Below are positions 25,693 to 35,200 of a DNA stretch of 64,000 nt, piece by piece. Both the position numbers and the translations under genes were made by a program. The notes under the pieces are model-generated. The model had not been told where the DNA came from, did no database searches, and saw only the letters and a program-made list of their open reading frames with translations. This DNA comes from Clostridium sp. MSJ-8. Its GTDB lineage: Bacteria; Bacillota; Clostridia; Clostridiales; Clostridiaceae. The DNA lies in NCBI RefSeq assembly GCF_018918325.1, contig NZ_JAHLQH010000019.1, positions 1 to 64,000 of the forward strand, given 5' to 3'. Every line of letters starts with the position of its first letter. The first letter of the stretch is position 1.

Positions 25693-26208
25693 ATGAAGAT
25701 AATTTTTGTTGATGGGTATAATGTACTACATAGTTGGAAAGAACTAAAAATGGAGAAGGAATATAGTTTTCAAGGAGCAAGACAAAAGTTAGTTGATATG
25801 CTACATAATTATGCATCTTATATTGAATGTAGAATAATATTAGTTTTTGATGGCTATAAAGTTCCAGGAAATCTAGAAGCTAGAGAGGACGTAAATCAAG
25901 ATATAACTATAATTTATACTAAAGATGGAGAAACAGCTGATAGTTATATAGAGAAGGAAGTTAACAATTTAGGAAGAAGATATGAGATATATGTAGTTAC
26001 ATCAGATCTTTTAGAACAACAAACAGTGTTTCAGAGAGGGGCAGTAAGAATATCTTCTATAGAATTTCATAATGAAGTAAAAAAAGTTCAAAAAAATATT
26101 ATGAAGATGGAGAATAACCATGTTATACCGAAGAATCATTTACAAGATAATATTGATTTGGATATTTTGAAGAAATTAGAGGAAATTCGAAGAAGTGATT
26201 TAAAATAA
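25693..26208 (+). CDS. YacP-like NYN-domain RNase
   Basis: This 171-residue protein has the NYN/PIN-like fold of Bacillus YacP (Rae1). The first strand IIFVDGYNVLHSW carries the key Asp and Asn, and later acidic residues lie in VFDGYK and DGETADSYIE. Rae1 cuts mRNA in the ribosomal A site in Bacillus. The length matches the family. The ATG at 25693 follows AAGAGG. It ends before the sigH promoter. Order rlmB-yacP-sigH is conserved in Firmicutes. Confidence 0.9.
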   Translation: MKIIFVDGYNVLHSWKELKMEKEYSFQGARQKLVDMLHNYASYIECRIILVFDGYKVPGNLEAREDVNQDITIIYTKDGETADSYIEKEVNNLGRRYEIYVVTSDLLEQQTVFQRGAVRISSIEFHNEVKKVQKNIMKMENNHVIPKNHLQDNIDLDILKKLEEIRRSDLK

Positions 26209-26238
26209 TTGACTTAAATCCAGGCATTAGAGTATAAT
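26209..26238 (+). promoter_or_regulatory. predicted SigA promoter of sigH
   Basis: TTGACT (26209-26214) and TATAAT (26233-26238) with an 18-base spacer lie directly after the yacP stop codon. Confidence 0.65.
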
Positions 26239-26274
26239 TTTAGTGGTATTAAGGTATGGTTTGGAGGGGGAGAA

Positions 26275-26916
26275 GTGTGTAGCAAGGAATGTAAGGCAGA
26301 ACTTTATCCTGAGTTTCAAGAAAAATCAGATGAAGAAATTGTTGCTATGGCAAAAGACGGTAATGAAAAAGCTCAAGAGTGCATTATATCTAAATATGAG
26401 AATTTTGTGAAGTCGAAAGCTAAGTCATATTTTTTAATAGGTGCAGATAAAGAGGACATATATCAAGAAGGAATGATTGGGCTATATAAAGCGATTAGAG
26501 ATTTTAATCCTGAGAAGCTTACATCCTTTAGAGCATTTGCTGAGATATGTGTTACTAGACAGATAATAACTGCGATAAAAACAGCAACTAGGCAAAAGCA
26601 TATTCCGCTTAACACGTATGTTTCTTTAAACAAACCTATATACGAAGAGGAGTCGGAGAGAACGTTATTAGATGTTTTATCTGGGCTTAAGATAACAGAT
26701 CCAGAGGAGCTATTTATTAGTGCTGAGCAGATGGAACATATTCAACAAGAGATTGGAAAAGTTTTATCAGATTTAGAGTTAGAAGTCTTGACATCATATT
26801 TGGATGGAAAGTCTTATCAAGAGATAGCATGTGATTTAGATAGGCATGCTAAATCAATAGATAATGCATTGCAGAGAGTTAAAAGAAAACTAGAAAAATG
26901 CTTAAATTTAAAATGA
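26275..26916 (+). CDS. sigH: RNA polymerase sigma-H factor (Spo0H type)
   Basis: This 213-residue sigma-70 family factor matches SigH, which directs early sporulation and transition-phase genes. Region 2 spans about residues 35-100, with SYFLIGADKEDIYQEGMIGLYKAIRDF for core binding and FAEICVTRQIITAIK for promoter melting. Region 4, with LSDLELEVLTSYLDGKSYQEIA, is the -35-binding helix-turn-helix. The GTG at 26275 follows GGAGGGGG. It sits before the tuf-rpmG-secE-nusG block, as in other Firmicutes. Confidence 0.94.
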   Translation: MCSKECKAELYPEFQEKSDEEIVAMAKDGNEKAQECIISKYENFVKSKAKSYFLIGADKEDIYQEGMIGLYKAIRDFNPEKLTSFRAFAEICVTRQIITAIKTATRQKHIPLNTYVSLNKPIYEEESERTLLDVLSGLKITDPEELFISAEQMEHIQQEIGKVLSDLELEVLTSYLDGKSYQEIACDLDRHAKSIDNALQRVKRKLEKCLNLK

Positions 26917-26996
26917 TTATCTTATCTATTGACAAATAAATTAATTGATAGTAAACTTTATAATTGGTATATTGAAAATACGTTGAGTGCGTCAGT

Positions 26997-27072
26997 GCTC
27001 ATGTAGCTCAGCAGGCAGAGCGTCGCCTTGGTAAGGCGGAGGTCGTCGGTTCAAGCCCGATCATGAGCTCCA
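26997..27072 (+). tRNA. tRNA-Thr (anticodon GGT)
   Basis: This is a 76-nt tRNA with acceptor GCTCATG pairing with CATGAGC, discriminator T and an encoded CCA. The anticodon loop TTGGTAA gives GGT for threonine. It lies 63 bases before tuf with no terminator between, so the tRNA may be cut from a tuf precursor. TTGACA at 26929 may belong to its promoter, but no well-spaced -10 is clear. Confidence 0.96.
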
Positions 27073-27115
27073 ATATATAAAAAAAACATAAAACGCTAGG
27101 CTAAGTTTATTAAAG

Positions 27116-28316
27116 TTTAAGGAGGAATAAAAACAATGTCAAAGGCAAAATTCGAAAGAACTAAACCACACGTAAATATCGGAACAATCGGTCACGTTGA
27201 CCATGGTAAGACAACATTAACAGCAGCTATTACAACAGTATTAGCAAACAGAGGATATGCAGAAGCATTTGATTATGCATCAATCGATAAAGCACCAGAA
27301 GAAAAAGAAAGAGGAATCACAATCAACACAGCACACGTTGAATATGAAACAGACAAGAGACACTATGCGCACGTTGACTGTCCAGGACATGCTGACTACG
27401 TAAAGAACATGATAACAGGAGCAGCACAAATGGATGGAGCAATCTTAGTTGTATCAGCAGCAGATGGTCCAATGCCACAAACAAGAGAACACATCTTACT
27501 AGCATCAAGAGTTGGAGTTGACTATATCGTAGTATTCTTAAACAAAGCAGATATGGTAGACGATCCAGAATTATTAGAATTAGTTGAAATGGAAGTAAGA
27601 GAATTATTAAATGAATACAACTTCCCAGGAGATGACGTTCCAGTAATAACAGGATCAGCATTACAAGCATTAGAAAACCCAACAGATCCAGAAAAGACAA
27701 AATGTATATTAGACTTAATGGATGCAGTAGATAGCTACATTCCAACACCAGAAAGAGCAACAGACAAAGCATTCTTAATGCCAGTAGAAGATGTATTTAC
27801 AATCACTGGTAGAGGAACAGTTGCAACAGGAAGAGTTGAAAGCGGAGTATTACACGTTGGAGACGAAGTAGAAATCGTAGGATTAAAAGAAGAAAAAGGA
27901 AAGACAGTAGTAACAGGAATCGAAATGTTCAGAAAGTTACTAGATGAAGCACAAGCTGGAGATAATATAGGAGCATTATTAAGAGGTATCCAAAGAACAG
28001 ACATCGAAAGAGGTCAAGTATTATCACAACCAGGATCAGTACATCCACACAAGAAATTTGTAGGTCAAGTATACGTACTAAAGAAAGAAGAAGGTGGAAG
28101 ACATACACCATTCTTTGATGGATATAGACCACAATTCTATTTCAGAACAACAGATGTTACAGGATCAATCAAATTACCAGAAGGAATGGAAATGGTAATG
28201 CCAGGAGATCACATCGATATGACAGTTGAATTAATAACACAAGTAGCAATGGATGAAGGATTAAGATTCGCTATCAGAGAAGGTGGTAGAACAGTAGGTT
28301 CAGGAGTTGTTACTAG
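27116..28316 (+). repeat. direct repeat, tuf copy A (matches 42826-44026)
   Basis: By eye the 1,201 bases from just before the ribosome binding site to near the end of tuf are identical to 42826-44026 in the same orientation. The first difference is a silent T/C at 28317 versus 44027, and the stop codons differ (TAG versus TAA). Flanks on both sides are unrelated. Confidence 0.9.
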
Positions 28317-28329
28317 TATAATAGAATAG
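27136..28329 (+). CDS. tuf: elongation factor Tu, copy 1
   Basis: EF-Tu delivers aminoacyl-tRNA to the ribosome with GTP. At 397 residues it is complete. GTP-binding motifs are GHVDHGKTT (19-27), the DCPGH motif and NKAD; switch I includes [13 protein letters not shown]. Domains 2 and 3 follow. Codon use differs from neighbours, with many C-ending codons (ATC, AAC, CAC), as expected for a very highly expressed gene. The ATG follows AAGGAGG. The protein is identical to copy 2 at 42846. Confidence 0.98.
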   Translation: MSKAKFERTKPHVNIGTIGHVDHGKTTLTAAITTVLANRGYAEAFDYASIDKAPEEKERGITINTAHVEYETDKRHYAHVDCPGHADYVKNMITGAAQMDGAILVVSAADGPMPQTREHILLASRVGVDYIVVFLNKADMVDDPELLELVEMEVRELLNEYNFPGDDVPVITGSALQALENPTDPEKTKCILDLMDAVDSYIPTPERATDKAFLMPVEDVFTITGRGTVATGRVESGVLHVGDEVEIVGLKEEKGKTVVTGIEMFRKLLDEAQAGDNIGALLRGIQRTDIERGQVLSQPGSVHPHKKFVGQVYVLKKEEGGRHTPFFDGYRPQFYFRTTDVTGSIKLPEGMEMVMPGDHIDMTVELITQVAMDEGLRFAIREGGRTVGSGVVTSIIE

Positions 28330-28360
28330 TTTTAACTAAGAATATTCTGATTATTATGTG

Positions 28361-28391
28361 GGACTGGGTATGAATTACCTAGTCCTTTATA
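28361..28391 (+). terminator. probable terminator after tuf copy 1
   Basis: GGACTGGGTA pairs with TACCTAGTCC around a short loop (28361-28385). The following tract TTTATAG is only weakly T-rich, so termination may be partial. Confidence 0.55.
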
Positions 28392-28402
28392 GAGACTCAA
28401 TA

Positions 28403-28431
28403 TTGACAAAAGCTTACTTTTGTGATAGTGT
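28403..28431 (+). promoter_or_regulatory. predicted promoter of rpmG-secE-nusG
   Basis: TTGACA (28403-28408) is a perfect -35; the -10 is a weaker TAGTGT (28426-28431) with a 17-base spacer. Confidence 0.45.
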
Positions 28432-28511
28432 AGTTGAGTAACTCATAATAGGAACGGAGTATAAGAGAATTCTCTCTTAAAATAAATACTAATTAACTGG
28501 AGGTGCAGACC

Positions 28512-28661
28512 GTGAGAGTAAAGATAACTCTAGCATGTACTGAGTGCAAGCAAAGAAACTACAACACATTAAAGAACAAGAAAAACAACCCAGACAGAAT
28601 TGAAATGCAAAAGTATTGCAAGTTCTGTAAAAAGCATACTCTTCACAGAGAAACAAAATAA
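28512..28661 (+). CDS. rpmG: 50S ribosomal protein L33
   Basis: This 49-residue L33 belongs to the large subunit. It has the zinc-binding (C+) form: Cys9 and Cys12 in CTEC, Cys36 and Cys39 in CKFC. The rest is the typical basic [17 protein letters not shown] sequence and HTLHRETK end. The GTG start at 28512 follows GGAGGTGC. It precedes secE and nusG, the standard Firmicute order. Confidence 0.96.
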   Translation: MRVKITLACTECKQRNYNTLKNKKNNPDRIEMQKYCKFCKKHTLHRETK

Positions 28662-28718
28662 TAAAAATTGCATTTGAGAAATGACACATACTTGATATGG
28701 ATATAAGGATGTGAAATA

Positions 28719-28937
28719 ATGACAGGAAAAAAGAATAATAAGTCAAAGAAAAATGGCATATTAAAATTTTTTGGAGGGGTTAAGGCAGAAGTAAAAAAAA
28801 TAACTTGGCCTACTAAAATTGAAGCCAAAAAAGCATTAGTAGCACTAGCTGTAGTTGCGGGTATATACCTAATATTAGTTGGTGGCTTAGACTTTATCTT
28901 TCAAAACCTCTTTGAAGTAATCCTAAATCTTAAATAA
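28719..28937 (+). CDS. secE: preprotein translocase subunit SecE
   Basis: This 72-residue SecE clamps the SecY channel together. It has a basic N-terminus, the amphipathic helix with the conserved GGVKAEVKKITWPTK, and one C-terminal membrane helix (about residues 40-60). The length is typical of the short Firmicute form. The ATG at 28719 follows AAGGATGTG. It lies between rpmG and nusG. SecY is encoded at 53678 in this window. Confidence 0.95.
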   Translation: MTGKKNNKSKKNGILKFFGGVKAEVKKITWPTKIEAKKALVALAVVAGIYLILVGGLDFIFQNLFEVILNLK

Positions 28938-28972
28938 AAGGAGGTTTAAGTGATTAATTCACTAAAATAGTT

Positions 28973-29494
28973 ATGAGTGAAAGAGCGAGATGGTATGTAG
29001 TGCATACATATTCAGGTTATGAAAACAAGGTAAAAGCAACTATTGAAAAAAGCGTTGAAAATAGAAATTTACAAGACTTAGTACTTGATATACAAGTACC
29101 TATGGAAGAAGTAATTGAAGAAAAAGACGGGAAACAAAAAGTTGTTACTAAGAAGAAATTTCCTGGATACGTATTGGTAAAAATGTTTATGTCAGACGAA
29201 TCATGGTATATTATAAGAAATACCAGAGGAGTAACAGGCTTCGTAGGTCCTGGATCAAAGCCAGTTCCTCTATCTGATGAAGAAGCTGAATCTATGGGGA
29301 TTATTGAAATACCTGAAGATATCGATTTAGAAGTTGGAGAGAGCGTAAAAGTAATATCAGGACCATTAAGAGAATTTGTTGCTTTAATACAAGAAATTAA
29401 TCTTGAAAAACACAAAATTAAAGCATCAGTTGATATGTTCGGTAGAGAAACATTAGCCGAACTTGATTTTAATCAAATTGAGAAGTTAGTTTAG
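28973..29494 (+). CDS. nusG: transcription termination/antitermination factor NusG
   Basis: This 173-residue NusG binds RNA polymerase and couples it to the ribosome or to pausing signals. The N-terminal NGN domain starts RWYVVHTYSGYENKVK and includes FPGYVLVKM and RNTRGVTGFVG. The KOW domain has VKVISGPLREFVALI near residue 125. The ATG at 28973 has no adjacent ribosome binding site. Instead AAAGGAGGT serves a six-codon frame (GTG at 28950, TAG at 28968-28970) that ends two bases before nusG, so NusG translation is probably coupled to it. Confidence 0.95.
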   Translation: MSERARWYVVHTYSGYENKVKATIEKSVENRNLQDLVLDIQVPMEEVIEEKDGKQKVVTKKKFPGYVLVKMFMSDESWYIIRNTRGVTGFVGPGSKPVPLSDEEAESMGIIEIPEDIDLEVGESVKVISGPLREFVALIQEINLEKHKIKASVDMFGRETLAELDFNQIEKLV

Positions 29495-29519
29495 TTTATA
29501 TAAACTGATTTTTAATTAA

Positions 29520-29551
29520 GTGGGAGGACATAAAGTGTCCGTAAATACCAC
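29520..29551 (+). promoter_or_regulatory. L1-type binding site before rplK
   Basis: GTGG (29520-29523) pairs with CCAC (29548-29551). Inside are GA on the 5' side, an inner hairpin (GGACA with TGTCC) and a seven-base 3' strand GTAAATA. This layout fits the known L1 site that mimics its 23S rRNA site. A second element of the same layout lies at 30010-30036. Confidence 0.7.
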
Positions 29552-29571
29552 AGTATAGGAGGAATTTACAA

Positions 29572-29997
29572 ATGGCAAAGAAAGTAACTGGAATAATCAA
29601 ACTTCAACTTGCTGCAGGAAAGGCAACACCAGCACCACCAGTTGGACCAGCATTAGGACAACATGGAGTTAATATAATGGGATTCTGTAAGGAGTTTAAT
29701 GCTAAGACTGCAAATCAAGCTGGATTAATAATACCAGTAGTAATTACAGTATATCAAGACAGATCATTTAGCTTTATATTAAAGACTCCTCCAGCTGCTG
29801 TTCTAATCAAGAAAGAATTAGGATTAGAAAGTGGTTCAGGAGTACCAAACAGAACAAAGGTTGGTAAATTAACTAAAGATCAAGTTAGAAAGATTGCAGA
29901 AACAAAGATGCCAGACTTAAATGCTGCTACTATAGAAACAGCTATGAGCATGATTGAAGGTACAGCTAGAAGTATGGGAGTAACTATCGAAGAGTAA
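29572..29997 (+). CDS. rplK: 50S ribosomal protein L11
   Basis: This 141-residue L11 lies at the GTPase-associated centre and binds 23S rRNA around position 1070. The N-terminal domain has the proline-rich [15 protein letters not shown], and the C-terminal RNA-binding domain has [19 protein letters not shown]. Length and sequence are standard. The ATG at 29572 follows TAGGAGG. It is followed by rplA, and both are preceded by L1-type sites. Confidence 0.97.
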   Translation: MAKKVTGIIKLQLAAGKATPAPPVGPALGQHGVNIMGFCKEFNAKTANQAGLIIPVVITVYQDRSFSFILKTPPAAVLIKKELGLESGSGVPNRTKVGKLTKDQVRKIAETKMPDLNAATIETAMSMIEGTARSMGVTIEE

Positions 29998-30009
29998 TCA
30001 TTAAATATT

Positions 30010-30036
30010 GTGGGAGGTATTAACCGCTAAAACCAC
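30010..30036 (+). promoter_or_regulatory. L1-type binding site between rplK and rplA
   Basis: GTGG (30010-30013) pairs with CCAC (30033-30036). A GA bulge, an inner hairpin (GGT with ACC) and a seven-base strand GCTAAAA repeat the layout seen at 29520-29551. It overlaps the region just before the rplA ribosome binding site, so L1 bound here would block its own translation. Confidence 0.7.
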
Positions 30037-30051
30037 GAAGGAGGCTTATTA

Positions 30052-30741
30052 ATGGGAAAGAAATATATTGAAAGCGCAAAGTTAATAGATAAAAACACTT
30101 TATACAATCCAGAAGAAGCTATAGATTTATCTATAAAGACTGCGAAAGCTAATTTCGATGAAACAATCGAATTACATGTAAGATTAGGTGTAGATCCAAG
30201 ACACGCTGACCAACAAGTTAGAGGTGCTGTTGTATTACCTAACGGTACAGGAAAAACAGTTAAAGTTTTAGTATTTGCAAAGGGAGATAAGGCAAAAGAA
30301 GCAGAAGCAGCAGGAGCTGATTTTGTAGGAGCTGAAGAATTAGTTCAAAAGATCCAAAGCGAAAACTGGTTTGACTATGATGTAGTAGTTGCTACTCCAG
30401 ATATGATGGGTGTAGTTGGTAGAATCGGTAGAGTTTTAGGACCTAAGGGATTAATGCCAAACCCAAAATCAGGAACAGTTACATTTGATGTAGCAAAAGC
30501 TATTTCTGAAATCAAAGCTGGTAAAGTTGAATATAGAGTTGATAAGACTGCTATAGTTCACTGCCAAATCGGAAAGAAATCATTTGGAGTTGAAAAATTA
30601 AAAGAAAACTTCCACACATTAATGGACGCATTAGTAAAAGCTAAACCAGCTGCTGCTAAGGGTCAATACATTAAGTCAGTAAGTATATCAAGTACAATGG
30701 GACCTGGAGCTAGAATCAACCCAACAAAAGTTTTAGATTAA
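30052..30741 (+). CDS. rplA: 50S ribosomal protein L1
   Basis: This 229-residue L1 forms the mobile stalk near the E site. It has [20 protein letters not shown] near the N-terminus, the [17 protein letters not shown] loop in the middle and a SISSTMGPG end. L1 proteins also bind their own mRNA in many bacteria; two matching RNA sites lie upstream. The ATG follows AAGGAGG. The gene ends just before a promoter for rplJL. Confidence 0.97.
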   Translation: MGKKYIESAKLIDKNTLYNPEEAIDLSIKTAKANFDETIELHVRLGVDPRHADQQVRGAVVLPNGTGKTVKVLVFAKGDKAKEAEAAGADFVGAEELVQKIQSENWFDYDVVVATPDMMGVVGRIGRVLGPKGLMPNPKSGTVTFDVAKAISEIKAGKVEYRVDKTAIVHCQIGKKSFGVEKLKENFHTLMDALVKAKPAAAKGQYIKSVSISSTMGPGARINPTKVLD

Positions 30742-30743
30742 TA

Positions 30744-30772
30744 TTGACTTAAAGAGATATAAGTGATATAAT
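30744..30772 (+). promoter_or_regulatory. predicted SigA promoter of rplJ-rplL
   Basis: TTGACT (30744-30749) and a perfect TATAAT (30767-30772) have a 17-base spacer. The start would be near 30779, immediately before the L10 leader. Confidence 0.75.
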
Positions 30773-30780
30773 ATTTTGTG

Positions 30781-30893
30781 TTGTTAAAAAGAAAATAATC
30801 CGTAGACGATAGGTGCTTAGGCGTAACGTATACAACCTATTTAGGAACCAGATAGAATTATTGAGGTCTTCCTATGTCTACGGAGGACCTTTT
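30781..30893 (+). promoter_or_regulatory. ribosomal protein L10 leader
   Basis: The leader contains CCGTAGAC (30800-30807), exactly complementary to GTCTACGG (30876-30883), and a competing hairpin at 30864-30890 (AGGTCTTCC with GGAGGACCT) followed by TTTT. This is the known arrangement of Firmicute L10 leaders, in which the L10(L12)4 complex stabilises one fold and leads to early termination. Confidence 0.88.
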
Positions 30894-30936
30894 AAAATGC
30901 ATAAATAGCAAAATTATGAGGAGGTGAAACTCTGTA

Positions 30937-31440
30937 ATGAATAAGAACAGAACTATTAAAGAAGCTAAGGTAGCTGAGATAAAAGAAAAGTTACAAAAAG
31001 CACAATCAGTAATCCTTTCTAATTATCAAGGTCTTACAGTTGAAGAAGATACAACTTTAAGAAAGAACTTAAGAGAAGCTGGCGTTGAATACAAAGTATA
31101 CAAGAATACTTTAGTAACAATTGCTGCTAAAGAATTAGGAATGGAAGGAATAACTGAATTCCTAGAAGGACCAGTGTCAATTGCATTTGGATATGAAGAT
31201 GCAACTGCACCAGCTAGAATTTTAAATGATTTTGCAAAAGATCACAAGAAATTAGAATTAAAAGCAGGTATTGTTGAAGGAGAAGTTTACGATAAAGAAA
31301 AGATCGAACAACTTGCATCAATACCATCAAAAGAAGTACTTATTGCAAAACTTCTTGGAAGTATCAAGAGTCCATTATCAAATCTTGCATACTTATTAAA
31401 TGCAATAAAAGAAAAGAAAGAAGCTGAATTAGCTGAATAA
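30937..31440 (+). CDS. rplJ: 50S ribosomal protein L10
   Basis: This 167-residue L10 anchors the L7/L12 stalk to the ribosome. The N-terminal rRNA-binding domain includes [16 protein letters not shown] and YKVYKNTLV; the C-terminal helix ending [14 protein letters not shown] carries the L7/L12 dimers. The ATG at 30937 follows GAGGAGGTG by 13 bases. It is under the promoter and L10 leader just upstream. Confidence 0.97.
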   Translation: MNKNRTIKEAKVAEIKEKLQKAQSVILSNYQGLTVEEDTTLRKNLREAGVEYKVYKNTLVTIAAKELGMEGITEFLEGPVSIAFGYEDATAPARILNDFAKDHKKLELKAGIVEGEVYDKEKIEQLASIPSKEVLIAKLLGSIKSPLSNLAYLLNAIKEKKEAELAE

Positions 31441-31476
31441 TTAAATTATTGAAATATTTTTGGAGGTGCCAATAAA

Positions 31477-31845
31477 ATGACAAGAGAAGATATAATCAAT
31501 GCTATAAAAGAAATGAGCGTTTTAGAATTAAATGAATTAGTAAAAGCTTGCGAAGAAGAATTCGGAGTAAGTGCTGCTGCTCCTGTAGCAGTTGCTGGAG
31601 CTGGAGCAGTTGCTGGTGGAGCTGCTGCTGAAAAGAGCGAATTTGATGTTGTATTAGCTAGCGCTGGAGACAACAAGATCAAAGTAATAAAAGCTGTAAG
31701 AGAAATAACTGGATTAGGATTAAAAGAAGCTAAAGAAATAGTTGACGGAGCTCCTAAGACTGTTAAAGAAGCTGTAGCTAAAGAACAAGCTGAAGAAATG
31801 AAAGCTAAGTTAGAAGAAGCTGGAGCATCAGTTGAACTTAAATAA
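31477..31845 (+). CDS. rplL: 50S ribosomal protein L7/L12
   Basis: This 122-residue L7/L12 is the multi-copy stalk protein that recruits translation GTPases. The N-terminal dimerisation domain leads to an alanine- and glycine-rich hinge (about residues 36-50). The C-terminal domain has [19 protein letters not shown] and VDGAPK. The ATG follows TTTGGAGGTG. A strong terminator after it separates rplJL from rpoBC. Confidence 0.98.
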   Translation: MTREDIINAIKEMSVLELNELVKACEEEFGVSAAAPVAVAGAGAVAGGAAAEKSEFDVVLASAGDNKIKVIKAVREITGLGLKEAKEIVDGAPKTVKEAVAKEQAEEMKAKLEEAGASVELK

Positions 31846-31868
31846 TTCGAATTTGAATTAATAAAATA

Positions 31869-31901
31869 AGAGGTATTTTCCTTTGAGGAAATACCTCTTT
31901 T
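31869..31901 (+). terminator. terminator after rplL
   Basis: AAGAGGTATTTTCC pairs with GGAAATACCTCTT around a short loop and is followed by TTTGTTTC. Confidence 0.85.
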
Positions 31902-31995
31902 GTTTCTATTGTATAGATTGTGTTTTTGATATAAGATGTTAGTGCTTAGTGAAAAAAATATGTTGCTATTTTTTTTATAATAAGGCATAAAAATG

Positions 31996-32024
31996 TTGAC
32001 ATTGAATATTTCTTGTGATAGTAT
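31996..32024 (+). promoter_or_regulatory. predicted promoter of rpoBC
   Basis: TTGACA (31996-32001) and TAGTAT (32019-32024) are spaced by 17 bases. The start would be near 32031, giving a 5' leader of about 170 nt. Confidence 0.6.
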
Positions 32025-32029
32025 TAGTA

Positions 32030-32201
32030 AATGTACTGTTCATTGTGGAATAGTATATGTATGTGAAAAAATATGTATAACTATTAAAAAAGTGGTTATA
32101 CTAAAAAGATGATGTTCTCCGAAAGCAACTGAGCCTAAGGTAAAAGTCCTTAGAGGAAGTACGTTTTTGGTTATTTTAGTTTATACAAGGGGTGAAAATT
32201 C
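32030..32201 (+). promoter_or_regulatory. long structured leader of rpoB
   Basis: A leader of about 170 nt lies between the promoter and the rpoB start. CTAAGG (32135-32140) pairs with CCTTAG (32148-32153) in a clear hairpin, and TTCTCC at 32115-32120 may pair with GAGGAA just after it. No T-run follows, so it is not a simple terminator. The GC content rises above that of the AT-rich surroundings. Its role is unknown. Confidence 0.45.
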
Positions 32202-35200
32202 ATGGTACATCCTATCCAAGTTGGAAAAAGAACAAGAATGAGTTTTGGTACAGTTCCGGATACTTCGGAGATACCTAACTTAATCGAGGTACAATTAGAT
32301 TCGTATAAGTGGTTTTTAAGAGAGGGTCTTCACGAAGTTTTCGATGATATTAACCCAATTACAAATTTCACTGGTAATCTAGTACTAGAGTTTGTAGACT
32401 ACAAGCTTGATATGGAAAATATTAAATACGAAGTTGAGGAATGCAAAGAAAGAGATGCTACATATGCAGCACCTTTAAAAGTTTCTGTAAGACTTCAAAA
32501 TAATGAAACAGGAGAAATAAAAGAACAAGAAGTGTTTATGGGCGATTTCCCATTAATGACAGAACAAGGTACATTTGTTATTAATGGTGCTGAAAGAGTT
32601 ATCGTAAGCCAGTTAGTTAGATCTCCAGGAGTATATTATAGCTATAATCGTGATAAGAGTGGAAAGAAATTATTCTCTTCTACTGTAATACCTAATAGAG
32701 GTGCATGGTTAGAGTATGAAACAGATTCAAATGACATAATTTATGTTAGAATCGACAAGACAAGAAAGCTTCCTATAACTATATTAGCTAGAGCTATGGG
32801 CTTTGGAACTGATCAAGAGTTACTAGACTATTTTGGTGATGATGAAAGATTTAGAGCGTCTATCGAAAAAGATAACACTAAGACAAGAGAAGAAGCACTT
32901 TTAGAAGTTTATAAGAGATTAAGACCAGGCGAACCACCTACAGTTGATAGTGCTATTTCATTAATTGATACATTATTCTTTGATGCAAAGAGATATGACT
33001 TATCAAGAGTAGGAAGATATAAATTCAATAAGAAATTAGCTATTAACTTAAGACTTATAAACCAAATAGCAGCAGAAGATGTTGTTAATCCATCTACTGG
33101 TGAAATTATGGTTGAACAAGGCAACAAGATTGACAGAGCAACTGCAGAAGCAATTCAAAATGCTGGTATCAACAAAGTTGACGTGTTAGTTGACGATAAA
33201 GTTGTAAGAGTAATAGGTAATCATTTTGTAGACTTATCTAAACAAGTTCCATTTGATATATCTGATTTAAATATCAAAGAAGCTGTTTATTATCCAGTAT
33301 TAAAAGAAATTTTAGACAATTATTCAGATGAAGATTCTATAAAAGCTGAAATTAAGAACAATATCACTAAATTAATTCCTAAGCACATAATTAAAGATGA
33401 TATTTTTGCAACTATTAGTTATGAACTTGGATTACCATATGATATTGGATATGTAGATGATATAGATCATTTAGGTAATAGAAGATTAAGATCAGTTGGT
33501 GAATTATTACAAAATCAATTTAGAATAGGACTTTCAAGAATGGAAAGAGTAGTTAAGGAAAGAATGACTATTCAAGACCAAGAAGCTATAACTCCTCAGA
33601 TGTTAATTAACATTAGACCAGTTGCAGCTGCTATAAAAGAATTCTTTGGAAGTTCACAATTATCACAATTTATGGACCAAATTAATCCATTATCAGAATT
33701 GACTCATAAGAGAAGATTATCTGCATTAGGACCTGGAGGTCTTTCAAGAGAAAGAGCAGGTTTCGAAGTTAGAGATGTTCACCATTCACATTATGGTAGA
33801 ATGTGTCCTATAGAAACTCCAGAAGGACCTAATATAGGATTAATTAACTCTTTAGCTACATTTGCAAGAGTTAATGAATATGGATTTATAGAAACTCCAT
33901 ATAGAATAGTGGATAAAGCTAATAAGAGAGTGACAGATGAAATAAGATATTTTACAGCAGATGAAGAAGATCAATATCTAGTTGCACAAGCTAAGGAACC
34001 TTTAGATGAAAATGGATATTTCTTAGATAAAAAAGCTACTGTAAGATATCAAGATGAAACTTTAGTTGTCCCTGTAGAAGATGTTGATTTGATGGACGTA
34101 TCAGCTAGACAAATAGTATCTGTTGCAACTGCAATGATACCTTTCCTAGAAAATGATGATGCTTCTAGAGCACTTATGGGATCTAACATGCAACGTCAAG
34201 CTGTTCCATTATTAAAAACTCAAGCTCCAATAGTTGGAACAGGAATTGAACATAAGGCTGCTGTTGATTCAGGAGTTTTACCTAAAGCTAGAAATTCAGG
34301 AGTGGTTACTTATGTAAGTGGTAATGAAATTAGAGTTAAGAGAGATTCTGATGGTGGAACTGATGTATATAAACTTCTTAAGTTTAAGAGAAGTAACGCA
34401 GGAACATGTATAAATCAAAGACCTATTGTTGATAAGGGTGAGATAGTATTTAAGAATCAAGTACTTGCTGATGGCCAATCAACAGATTTAGGAGAAGTTT
34501 CTTTAGGTAAAAACATAAGAATGGGCTTTATAACTTGGGAAGGTTATAATTACGAAGATGCGATGTTGATTTCTGAAGAGTTAGTAAGAGAAGATGTCTT
34601 TACATCTATTCATATAGAAGAATATGAATGTGAAGCAAGAGACACTAAGCTTGGACCAGAAGAAATAACTAGAGATATTCCAAATGTAGGTGAAGATACA
34701 TTAAAAGATATTGATGATAGAGGAATAATTAGAATAGGTGCTGAAGTAAGATCTGGAGATATATTAGTTGGTAAGGTTACTCCAAAGGGAGAAACTGAAT
34801 TAACAGCTGAAGAAAGATTATTAAGAGCAATCTTCGGAGAAAAAGCAAGAGAAGTAAGAGACACATCATTAAGAGTTCCTCATGGAGAAGCTGGAATTAT
34901 TGTAGATATAAAAGTATTTACAAGAGAAAACGGTGATGATTTAAATCCAGGAGTAAATGAACTAGTTAGATGTTACATTGCTCAAAAGAGAAAAATATCT
35001 GTAGGAGATAAGATGGCTGGACGTCATGGTAATAAAGGTGTTATTTCTAGAGTATTACCAGAAGAAGATATGCCATTTTTACCAGATGGAAGACCACTTC
35101 AAATATGTTTAAACCCTCTAGGCGTACCTTCTCGTATGAATATAGGGCAAGTACTTGAAGTACATTTGGGATGGGCAGCAAGTCAATTAGGATGGCATAT

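Noticed and set aside
26929-26964. TTGACA and TATAAT before tRNA-Thr as one promoter
   Set aside because: The spacer would be 24 bases, too long for SigA; a promoter is likely nearby but its exact elements are unclear.
27323-27772. Leucine-rich open frame antisense to tuf, repeated at 43033-43482
   Set aside because: It exists only because EF-Tu codons lack stops on the reverse strand; the second copy comes from the tuf duplication and not from selection.
29535-29559. A GTG-initiated mini-ORF before rplK (GTG TCC GTA ... TAG)
   Set aside because: It lies inside the L1-type stem structure, whose layout recurs at 30010-30036 without any such frame, so the reading frame is probably chance.
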